From: Gammaproteobacteria bacterium | GTDB lineage: Bacteria; Pseudomonadota; Gammaproteobacteria; Pseudomonadales; Pseudomonadaceae | Direction: 5' to 3' | Assembly: GCA_012735335.1 (NCBI GenBank) | Contig: JAAYHO010000284.1 | Span: 1 to 5,785 of the forward strand | DNA: 5,785 nt | Shown here: one piece after another, positions 1-5,785 of the stretch | Layout: each line of letters starts with the position of its first letter | How positions within the stretch are numbered: position 1 is the first letter of the stretch | Translations under genes and position numbers: made by a program | The notes under the pieces: generated by a model | What the model was told of the DNA's origin: nothing | What the model saw: only the letters and a program-made list of their open reading frames with translations | Databases searched by the model: none

Positions 1-29
1 AACTCAGGCTCGTCAGTGGTGTCGCGCAT
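1..29 (-). CDS. 5' end of a gene cut by the window edge, probably polyphosphate kinase (ppk1) by context
   Basis: Reading leftwards, two consecutive ATG codons (32-30 and 29-27) follow a GAGG Shine-Dalgarno at 38-35. The second ATG has the better spacing (5 nt against 2 nt), so I start there. Only nine full codons are visible, MRDTTDEPE, an acidic and probably disordered N-terminus that cannot identify a family. The identity is inferred: in Pseudomonas, ppk1, the enzyme that polymerises ATP gamma-phosphate into polyphosphate, lies directly downstream of hemB on the same strand. A candidate PhoB box upstream fits a phosphate-related gene. It could be an unrelated gene; the start signal is well supported, the product is not. 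Confidence 0.5.
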
Positions 30-54
30 CATATCCTCGGAACGAACTGTCTTC

Positions 55-72
55 CCCGGGCGGCCGCTCGGG
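55..72. repeat. GC-rich imperfect palindrome (18 bp) in the leader of the downstream gene
   Basis: Positions 55-72 form an 18-bp palindrome that is perfect except for one mismatched pair; its core is GCGGCCGC (60-67). It lies in the predicted 5' leader of the gene starting at 29, about 20 nt before that gene's Shine-Dalgarno. In RNA it would form a stable hairpin. No T-run follows, so it is not a classical terminator. It may simply reflect high GC. Confidence 0.35.
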
Positions 73-77
73 CCTCC

Positions 78-89
78 CCTGTATACAGG
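78..89. repeat. 12-bp perfect palindrome overlapping the putative minus-10
   Basis: CCTGTATACAGG is a perfect 12-bp palindrome in the hemB/downstream-gene gap. It contains the TATACA proposed as the minus-10 of the downstream gene, so it could be an operator for a small dimeric repressor. It is not a LexA box, because the CTGT and ACAG half-sites are 2 bp apart instead of 8. The function is unknown, and a short palindrome like this may be incidental. Confidence 0.4.
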
Positions 90-113
90 ATGAGTATGAC
101 GCAATTAAGACAA
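80..113 (-). promoter_or_regulatory. Candidate PhoB-dependent promoter: Pho box plus minus-10
   Basis: On the minus strand, positions 113-96 read TTGTCTT-AATT-GCGTCAT, two 7-mers with the 11-bp period of the Pho box (consensus CTGTCAT-N4-CTGTCAT). Each half matches 5 of 7 bases and the spacer is A/T only. Exactly 10 nt further on lies TATACA (85-80), usable as a minus-10. This is the known geometry of PhoB-activated promoters, in which the box replaces the minus-35. Transcription would start near 73-74 and give a leader of about 45 nt before the ATG at 29. Found by eye; a 10/14 match can occur by chance. Confidence 0.45.
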
Positions 114-122
114 TAAGCGCAG

Positions 123-150
123 AGCCCCGGCGGAATATCCGTCAGGGGCT
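123..150 (-). terminator. Hairpin just downstream of hemB; possible weak terminator or attenuator
   Basis: Thirteen bases after the hemB stop there is an inverted repeat: AGCCCC (123-128) pairs with GGGGCT (145-150), and an inner CGGA/TCCG stem (131-134 with 138-141) closes a 3-nt loop, with a small internal loop between. On the hemB transcript it is followed by CTGCGCTTATTGTCTTAATT, which is T-rich but has no true T-tract. It may act as a weak intrinsic terminator or a 3'-end stabiliser for hemB mRNA. Partial read-through into the next gene is possible. Confidence 0.4.
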
Positions 151-163
151 GACTGCGCAAGGA

Positions 164-1204
<1,041 letters not shown>

Positions 1205-1253
1205 TCAAAAGGGTGAAGTGGCAGACCGGCCCAGTGGCAGTGCTCAGGCCGTT

Positions 1254-2492
1254 CTATACGTCGAGATTATGACGGAATTGGGAGAGTAAACGTAGGGCTA
1301 CGTTGTCGCGCAGCTCATCGCTAGGCTCGCTGCAGATTTCCACCCGGTTGCGACCCAGCGCCTTGGCCCGGTACAGCGCCGAGTCCGCGGCGGCTACCAG
1401 TGCGGTGTAATCATGGCCATACACCCCGGTACCGGCGACACCGAGGCTGACGCTGAGCATCACCGGCTGGTCGGAGATGGCATCGGTATGGGTGTGTACC
1501 GCCAGGCGGATGCGTTCGGCTACCTCATGGGCGTCGTCGGCATCCAGACCGGGCAGCAGCAGCACGAATTCCTCGCCGCCGAAGCGCCCGAGCAGATCTC
1601 CGCTGCGCATATGCTGGCGGATGCGGCTGACCAGATGGCAGAGCACCGCGTCGCCGGTCTGATGGCCGAATTCATCGTTGATGCGCTTGAAGTGATCCGC
1701 GTCCACCATCACCAGGGTGGCGGGCAGGCCCTGTTGCAGGGTGGTGTCCAGCAGCGCTTGGGCGCGGTCGTGCATGCTGCGGCGGTTCAGCGTGCCGGTC
1801 AGAGCGTCGTGTTCGGACAGCAGCTGCAGGGCCAGCATGGTGCGGTAATGGGTCATCAGGATAAACCCACCAGCCATGCCGATCTGCGCCACCATCACCC
1901 CCAGCAGGGTGGCGTGCTGCAGGGCCTGCACATCGTCCTGCTCGCTGGGTGTCACCAGCGAATCCCCGGCACCGAAGACCGCACGCAGCAGCAAGCCGAT
2001 GCCGCTGAGCAGCATGATGCTGCCGGTGAACCAGTAGGCACGGCGCAGCGGTGAGCGGGCGGGCACCAGCAGCTCCCGGGCCGACAGCAGGGACAGCGCC
2101 CCGAGGCAGACGCCCACGGTAGCCTGACGCCCGGTGGCGCTGTCATGCACATAATGGAAGTAGACCAGCAGCAACATCACCAGCACGGCAGCGAGGATGG
2201 GACCGGCCTGTGGCTGGCTGACGCCCTTGAAGGCGCGCACCCCCAGCCAGATCACGCTCAACCCCAGCGCCATCAGCCCGGCGGCGAGTATTTGCGAGAT
2301 ACTGTGGTGCAGCAGCCCCTGGCTGATGTTCAATACCAGCCCCATGGTCAGCGCCAGATTGCCCAGCGCCCAGTGGCGCAGACCCTTCTCGCTGCCGGAG
2401 TGCCAGGCGGCCATGATGAGTACCAGGGTCATGCCCAGGGTAACCAGCACCAGCGCAAGCGCCAGGGAAAATGTATTCAACTCGGTATGCAT
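1254..2492 (-). CDS. Membrane-anchored GGDEF diguanylate cyclase
   Basis: Predicted inner-membrane enzyme that makes c-di-GMP from two GTP. With the ATG at 2492 it is 412 aa. The N-terminal half has about seven hydrophobic segments (roughly 7-30, 42-58, 67-86, 97-115, 123-138, 153-174, 194-215), probably a sensor; I do not recognise it as a named MASE domain. The GGDEF domain starts near DALTGTLNRR (229-238). It has VDADHFKRIND with the metal-binding Asp near 264, the active-site motif GGEEF (305-309), and an intact inhibitory I-site RSGD (296-299), five residues before GGEEF. It should therefore be active and product-inhibited. No EAL domain is present. The start is uncertain: a TTG at 2534 would add 14 polar residues, and the only Shine-Dalgarno-like AAGGA (2510-2506) is 13 nt from the ATG. 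I prefer 2492 because the hydrophobic N-terminus follows it directly. hemB lies downstream on the same strand. Confidence 0.93.
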   Translation of the reverse strand: MHTELNTFSLALALVLVTLGMTLVLIMAAWHSGSEKGLRHWALGNLALTMGLVLNISQGLLHHSISQILAAGLMALGLSVIWLGVRAFKGVSQPQAGPILAAVLVMLLLVYFHYVHDSATGRQATVGVCLGALSLLSARELLVPARSPLRRAYWFTGSIMLLSGIGLLLRAVFGAGDSLVTPSEQDDVQALQHATLLGVMVAQIGMAGGFILMTHYRTMLALQLLSEHDALTGTLNRRSMHDRAQALLDTTLQQGLPATLVMVDADHFKRINDEFGHQTGDAVLCHLVSRIRQHMRSGDLLGRFGGEEFVLLLPGLDADDAHEVAERIRLAVHTHTDAISDQPVMLSVSLGVAGTGVYGHDYTALVAAADSALYRAKALGRNRVEICSEPSDELRDNVALRLLSQFRHNLDV

Positions 2493-2641
2493 GGTGCGGA
2501 ATTCATCCTTGTCCGGCCCCACGGGTAGGCGCAAAGTCCGGACATGTTTCCAGCGTGACCGGTAAGACTAAGATGCCCATGCATCAGATTAAAGCTCCAC
2601 CTTTGCAGTATGTGCGGAGGTTGGCAGAACATGGGTAGCCT

Positions 2642-2659
2642 TGGGCCATTATAGGCCCA
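2642..2659 (-). promoter_or_regulatory. Consensus minus-10 inside a perfect inverted repeat
   Basis: TGGGCC-ATTATA-GGCCCA: perfect 6-bp arms around a 6-bp spacer. Read on the minus strand the spacer is exactly TATAAT, a consensus minus-10 facing the GGDEF gene. The best minus-35 is weak (TTGCGA at 2678-2673, 19-bp spacing). Transcription would begin near 2641 with a leader of about 150 nt. The same element lies 37 bp before the divergent gene at 2697 and could affect it too. The arms look like an operator or could act as a hairpin; which one cannot be told from sequence. Confidence 0.45.
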
Positions 2660-2696
2660 TGTTGTGAGTCTTTCGCAAATGATAAGAGGGGAATTG

Positions 2697-3257
2697 ATGT
2701 CAATCTGGCGGCGGGGCCTGACCGGAGCGCTGGCGGTAATCTGGATTCTGGGGCTGGGGTGGGCCTGGTGGTGGCTGGACGGTCGCCACGCCCGAGACTT
2801 CCAGCGTCCGGCCTATTTTGATGGAGTAGAGGTGGCCGGTCCCTATGCCAGTGGGCAGATCCAGGTGCTGCATGTATGGCAGAACGGCTGCCCGTGTAAT
2901 GCCGGACATGAGGCCTATATCACTGACATGATCCAGCTCTTCAGCGCGCAGGGCGTACGCTTTGCCCGGGCTGGCAGCCTGCCCGGCGGGCGCGGCGATA
3001 TTCTCGGGGAGCTGCCGCACTGGCCGTTGCCGCAGCAATGGGCCGACTGGCCCGGCGGCCCCTCGGTCGCCATCTGGGATGCTGACGGCAAGCTGGCCTA
3101 CGTCGGGCCCTACAGCGACGGGGCCAGCTGCAATCAGGACAGCAGCTTCATCGAACCGGTCCTGCGCGCCCTGCTGCAGGGCCGTACGGTGAACGCTGCC
3201 CGTTACGACACTCTGGCCTGTTTGTGTGAGCTGGATGCTGAGGCATTCGCCCGCTGA
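2697..3257 (+). CDS. Membrane-anchored thioredoxin-like protein, DUF6436 family
   Basis: A 186-aa protein. After a short basic N-terminus (MSIWRR) there is one hydrophobic segment at about 9-27, so it is probably an inner-membrane anchor or uncleaved signal with the rest in the periplasm. The soluble part looks thioredoxin-like: a beta-strand IQVLHVWQNG leads into CPC (C65, C67), and GGPSVAIWDADGKLAYVGP (about 120-138) resembles the cis-proline strand and following hairpin. Further conserved cysteines are C145 (SDGASCNQDSSFIEPVL) and a second CxC at C175/C177 (ACLCE). This pattern fits DUF6436, a family in Pseudomonas and relatives with no established function. A redox or metal-binding role is inference. 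The ATG at 2697 is preceded by AGAGGGGA at good spacing; a GTG at 2664 lacks a Shine-Dalgarno and would add 11 polar residues. Its stop is 13 bp from the convergent yaiI stop. Confidence 0.88.
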   Translation: MSIWRRGLTGALAVIWILGLGWAWWWLDGRHARDFQRPAYFDGVEVAGPYASGQIQVLHVWQNGCPCNAGHEAYITDMIQLFSAQGVRFARAGSLPGGRGDILGELPHWPLPQQWADWPGGPSVAIWDADGKLAYVGPYSDGASCNQDSSFIEPVLRALLQGRTVNAARYDTLACLCELDAEAFAR

Positions 3258-3270
3258 GTAGATGGGCTTG

Positions 3271-3726
3271 CTACTTGCCCAGCCCCTTGGCCAGCAGGCG
3301 GTCCAGGGCGTTGGCGAAGGACTGTTTGTCCTTGTCGCTGTAGGGTGCCGGGCCGCCGCGTCCGGCCAGACCGGCACCACGCAGTTCGTCCATCAGGTTG
3401 CGTACCGCCAGCCGCTCGCCGATATTGCCCTTGTCGTATACCTCGCCCCGGGGATTGATGGCGGTGATGTTGCGGGTGACCAGGCCGTCGGCCAGCGGTA
3501 TGTCCGCGGTCACCACCAGATCGCCGGGTTCGGCATGTTCGAGAATATACAGGTCGGCTACATCCGCGCCGCCGGGCACTACTACCTGGCGGACTCCCGG
3601 TGCCGGGGGCAGGCCGAGGGAGCTGTTGGCTACCAGAATCAGTTGCAGCTCACGGCGGCGGGCGGCGCGCAGCATGATGTCGCGTACCGGGCGCGGGCAG
3701 GCATCGGCGTCAATCCACAGGGTCAT
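3271..3726 (-). CDS. yaiI: UPF0178 (DUF188) protein, YaiI-like
   Basis: A 151-aa cytosolic protein close in length and motifs to E. coli YaiI. Visible hallmarks: the opening MTLWIDADACP (DADACP at 6-11), LVANSSL (31-37), GDLVVTADIPLA (68-79) and NPRGEVY (91-97). The family is placed among PIN-like folds, and the clustered Asp residues in DADACP and TADIPLA could form a metal site. A nuclease role is therefore plausible but not shown. The start is the ATG at 3726-3724, which overlaps the TGA of yheS by one base (TGATG), with GGAGG (3735-3731) four bases before it inside the yheS 3' end. Longer in-frame reading upstream lies inside yheS and does not match the family. It is almost certainly the second gene of a yheS-yaiI operon. 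Confidence 0.94.
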   Translation of the reverse strand: MTLWIDADACPRPVRDIMLRAARRRELQLILVANSSLGLPPAPGVRQVVVPGGADVADLYILEHAEPGDLVVTADIPLADGLVTRNITAINPRGEVYDKGNIGERLAVRNLMDELRGAGLAGRGGPAPYSDKDKQSFANALDRLLAKGLGK

Positions 3727-5642
3727 CAGGCCTCCGACAGTTCTGTCTGCAATTGTTCCAGGGCTTCCTGGGCGTCCAGCCACTGCATTTCCAGCTCCTC
3801 GATGCGTTGGCGGCAATCCGCCTGACGGGCCAGCAGGGTTTTCAGGCGGTCACGCTGGCTGTCGGTATACAGCTCGTTATCCGCCAGTTCGTTCTCGATG
3901 TCGGCCATTTCCTGCTGGGCCTTGTCCAGCTTCTGTTCCAGCTGGTCGGCGGCCTTCTTCAGTGGGGCCAGCCGCTGGCGCTGTTCAGCGGCCAGGCGGC
4001 GCTGGGTTTTCGCGTCGATCTTCGGTGCGCCGGTCTGACTGTCGGATGGGTTTGCTGCCTCGGCCTGCTGCTGGCGGAACTGGGCCAGCCAGCGGGTGTA
4101 GCTGTCCAGATCATCGGCATATACCTGCAGCTTGCCGTCGGCGACCAGCCACAGCTCATCGGTGGTATCGCGGATCAGCGCACGGTCGTGGGATACCAGC
4201 AGCATGGCCCCGTCAAAGGCCTGCAACGCCAGGGTCAGGGCATGGCGCATTTCCATGTCCAGATGGTTGGTGGGCTCGTCGAGCAGCAGCAGGTTGGGCT
4301 TCTGCCAGGCGATCAGAGCCAGTGCCAGCCGGGCCTTTTCACCACCGGAAAAGTGCAGCACCGGCTCCTCGGCACGGCTGCCGTGGAAGTCGAAGCCGCC
4401 AAGAAAGTTGCGCAGCTCCTGCTCCCGGGTCTGCGGCGCCAGTCGGGCCAGGTGCAGCAGCGGGCTGGCCTGCGGATCGAGGCTGTCGAGCTGGTGCTGG
4501 GCAAAGTAGCCGACCGCCAGATGCTCGCCGGTCTTCAGCTCACCGGCAATCAGCGGCAGGCTGCCAGCCAGGGTCTTGATCAGGGTCGACTTGCCCGCAC
4601 CATTGGGGCCGAGCACGCCGATACGTGCGCCGGGGGCCAGCTGCAGCTTTATATTGTTCAGGATCGGCGTGCCATCGTAACCAAGCACACCATCATGCAG
4701 ATCCAGCAGCGGGTCGGATTGACGGTCGGCCTCGCGGAAGCTGAAGTTGAACGGCGAGTCGACATGCGCCGGGCTGAGCAGCTCCATGCGCTCCAGTGCC
4801 TTGAGTCGGCTCTGGGCCTGGCGGGCCTTGGTCGCCTGGGCGCGGAAGCGGGCGATGTACTTCTGCATATGCTCGCGTTGCGCCTGCTGTTTCTCGAAGG
4901 CGGCCTGCTGCTGGCTCAGACGCTCGGCGCGGGTGCGTTCGAACTGGCTGTAGCCACCCCGGTACAGGGTCAGCTTCTGTGATTCCACATGCACTATGTG
5001 CTCGACCACCGCATCGAGAAAATCCCGGTCGTGGGAAATCAGCAGCAGGGTGCCGGGATAGCGCTTGAGCCAGTCCTCCAACCAGAGAATGGCGTCCAGA
5101 TCCAGGTGGTTGGTCGGCTCGTCCAGCAACAGCAGATCGGAAGGGCACATCAGCGTCTGGGCCAGGTTCAGGCGCATCCGCCAGCCGCCGGAAAAATCCC
5201 CGACCCGGGCCTCGCACTGGGTCGGGGTAAAACCCAACCCGGCCAGCAGGGTGCGGGCGCGGCTGTCGGCGCTGAAGCCGCCGTGGGCTTCCAGTTCGGC
5301 GTACAGGGTGCCAAGCTGGGTCGCATCCTGCCGCTGTTCGGCCTCGGCCAGTTGCTGCTGGAGCTGGCGCAGGCGTTGGTCGCCGTCCAGTACATAGTCG
5401 ATGGCGATACGCTGCAGGTCGTCTATTTCCTGGCGCATGTGGGCAATGCGCCAGTCGGCGGGCAGCGAGCAGTTGCCCGCATCGGCGCTCAGCTCGCCGC
5501 GCAGCAGGGCAAACAGGCTGGATTTGCCGGCACCATTGGTACCGAGCAGGCCGACTTTCTGCCCCGGGTGCAGGGTCAGATCGGCGCTGTCGAGCAGGCG
5601 CAGGGGGCCGCGTTGCAGGGTCAGGGATTCAATCTTTATCAT
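3726..5642 (-). CDS. yheS: ABC-F family ATPase, YheS type
   Basis: A 638-aa soluble protein with two ABC cassettes and no membrane segment, nearly the length of E. coli YheS (637 aa) and similar to it throughout. ABC-F proteins bind the ribosome near the E-site and relieve stalled or inactive states; they are not transporters. Cassette 1: Walker A GTNGAGKS (34-41), signature SGGWR (151-155), Walker B LLLLDEPTNH (170-179, catalytic E175), switch H204. Between Walker A and the signature, a charged Gln/Glu-rich helical insert (about 88-125) corresponds to the arm. The linker of about 233-300, rich in Gln, Arg and Lys, is the P-site-tRNA-interacting region. Cassette 2: GPNGAGKST (345-353), FSGGEKAR (431-438), LLLLDEPTNH (451-460, E456), H485. 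The C-terminus (about 545-635) is a charged coiled coil. Both ATP sites look intact. The ATG at 5642 matches the family N-terminus but has no Shine-Dalgarno. Confidence 0.96.
   Translation of the reverse strand: MIKIESLTLQRGPLRLLDSADLTLHPGQKVGLLGTNGAGKSSLFALLRGELSADAGNCSLPADWRIAHMRQEIDDLQRIAIDYVLDGDQRLRQLQQQLAEAEQRQDATQLGTLYAELEAHGGFSADSRARTLLAGLGFTPTQCEARVGDFSGGWRMRLNLAQTLMCPSDLLLLDEPTNHLDLDAILWLEDWLKRYPGTLLLISHDRDFLDAVVEHIVHVESQKLTLYRGGYSQFERTRAERLSQQQAAFEKQQAQREHMQKYIARFRAQATKARQAQSRLKALERMELLSPAHVDSPFNFSFREADRQSDPLLDLHDGVLGYDGTPILNNIKLQLAPGARIGVLGPNGAGKSTLIKTLAGSLPLIAGELKTGEHLAVGYFAQHQLDSLDPQASPLLHLARLAPQTREQELRNFLGGFDFHGSRAEEPVLHFSGGEKARLALALIAWQKPNLLLLDEPTNHLDMEMRHALTLALQAFDGAMLLVSHDRALIRDTTDELWLVADGKLQVYADDLDSYTRWLAQFRQQQAEAANPSDSQTGAPKIDAKTQRRLAAEQRQRLAPLKKAADQLEQKLDKAQQEMADIENELADNELYTDSQRDRLKTLLARQADCRQRIEELEMQWLDAQEALEQLQTELSEA
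3731..3735 (-). promoter_or_regulatory. Shine-Dalgarno for yaiI inside the yheS 3' end
   Basis: GGAGG on the minus strand, four bases before the yaiI ATG and just before the yheS stop. With the TGATG overlap it indicates translational coupling: ribosomes finishing yheS can restart on yaiI. Confidence 0.75.
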
Positions 5643-5649
5643 GGCGCGG

Positions 5650-5658
5650 AGTATATCA
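5650..5658 (-). promoter_or_regulatory. Extended minus-10 directly before the yheS start
   Basis: The minus strand reads TGATATACT (5658-5650), matching the extended minus-10 TGnTATAAT with one mismatch. The hexamer ends 7 nt before the ATG, so transcription would start at or very near the A of the start codon. No good minus-35 is seen, which an extended minus-10 can tolerate. Confidence 0.4.
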
Positions 5659-5676
5659 GCGTCCAGGGGCGAAGCG

Positions 5677-5785
5677 ATGCAGGGTCTGGCGGATTATGCC
5701 GGTCGGTTGTATGCCGAACCGGGAATGCAGGAACTGTTGCTGTGGCTGCAGGATGAGGCCGGGCAGGATGTGTTGCTGTTACTGG
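5677..5785 (+). CDS. TIGR02444 family protein, 5' part only
   Basis: The first 36 codons of a gene that runs off the right edge. The visible protein opens MQGLADYAGRLYAEPGMQELLLWLQDEAGQDVLLLL, which fits the start of the TIGR02444 family (small uncharacterised proteobacterial proteins: D-(W/Y)-(A/F) then Y-x-x-PG, a Leu-rich helix, then DVxLLL). The function is unknown. The ATG at 5677 has AGGGG (5665-5669) seven bases ahead and puts the family motif at the N-terminus. An in-frame ATG at 5641 would add 12 residues but has no Shine-Dalgarno and overlaps the yheS start codon on the other strand. It is divergent from yheS with only 34 bp between starts, so its promoter must lie in that gap or within the 5' end of yheS. 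Confidence 0.75.
   Translation, partial: MQGLADYAGRLYAEPGMQELLLWLQDEAGQDVLLLL

Noticed and set aside
60..67. GCGGCCGC as a cloning scar (NotI site)
   Set aside because: It sits within an intact native intergenic region without vector sequence; such a site is unremarkable in high-GC DNA.
79..88. LexA/SOS box (CTGTATACAG)
   Set aside because: Gammaproteobacterial LexA sites have 8 bp between CTGT and ACAG; here there are only 2.
2493..2641. c-di-GMP or other riboswitch in the long leader of the cyclase gene
   Set aside because: I see only a short hairpin (GATGC-CCAT-GCATC near 2572-2585) and none of the conserved core of known riboswitches.
3263..3281. Bidirectional terminator between the convergent DUF6436 and yaiI genes
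   Set aside because: Only a 5-bp stem (TGGGC/GCCCA) with a 9-nt loop and no T-tract on either side; too weak to annotate.
2700..3380. Minus-strand open frame opposite the DUF6436 gene
   Set aside because: It overlaps both the DUF6436 gene and the yaiI 3' end, has no family match and no plausible start signal.
3398..4982. Long plus-strand open frames (393 and 409 codons) opposite yaiI and yheS
   Set aside because: They are Arg/Pro/Ser-rich or Gln/Gly-rich translations in the shadow of two clearly real genes, with no recognisable domain.
4989..5756. Plus-strand open frame of 255 codons opposite the start of yheS
   Set aside because: It is antisense to the intact first ABC cassette and runs in a different frame from the TIGR02444 gene at its right end.

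Overview
The window reads as a chromosomal segment of a high-GC gammaproteobacterium close to Pseudomonas/Halopseudomonas. This rests on a HemB that matches the Pseudomonas protein in length (337 aa) and lacks the zinc-site cysteines, and on a YheS-type ABC-F protein, a UPF0178/YaiI protein, a DUF6436 protein and a TIGR02444 protein close together. I see no mobile elements, CRISPR arrays, tRNAs or rRNAs; this is compact core genome with short intergenic gaps.

Layout, left to right. Positions 1-29 (minus) hold the first codons of a gene cut by the window edge. By position downstream of hemB it is probably polyphosphate kinase, ppk1. The gap 30-163 holds a hairpin just after hemB and a convincing PhoB-box-plus-minus-10 arrangement facing that gene. 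hemB (164-1177, minus; GTG start with a good Shine-Dalgarno) follows. About 76 bp upstream of hemB and in the same direction is a membrane-anchored GGDEF diguanylate cyclase (1254-2492, minus). The 204-bp gap 2493-2696 separates it from a divergent gene (2697-3257, plus) for a membrane-anchored thioredoxin-like DUF6436 protein with two CxC motifs. That gene converges, with 13 bp between the stop codons, on a two-gene minus-strand operon: yheS (3726-5642), an ABC-F ATPase, followed by yaiI (3271-3726), joined by a TGATG stop/start overlap. A divergent TIGR02444 gene starts at 5677 (plus) and runs off the right edge.

How the parts relate: HemB makes porphobilinogen for haem; the GGDEF protein probably makes c-di-GMP at the inner membrane and may be co-transcribed with hemB. 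YheS is a ribosome-associated ABC-F factor translationally coupled to YaiI. None of these is a new system. The observations most worth checking are regulatory: a candidate Pho box before the putative ppk1, a perfect inverted repeat centred on a consensus TATAAT before the cyclase gene, and an extended minus-10 so close to the yheS ATG that the mRNA may be leaderless.
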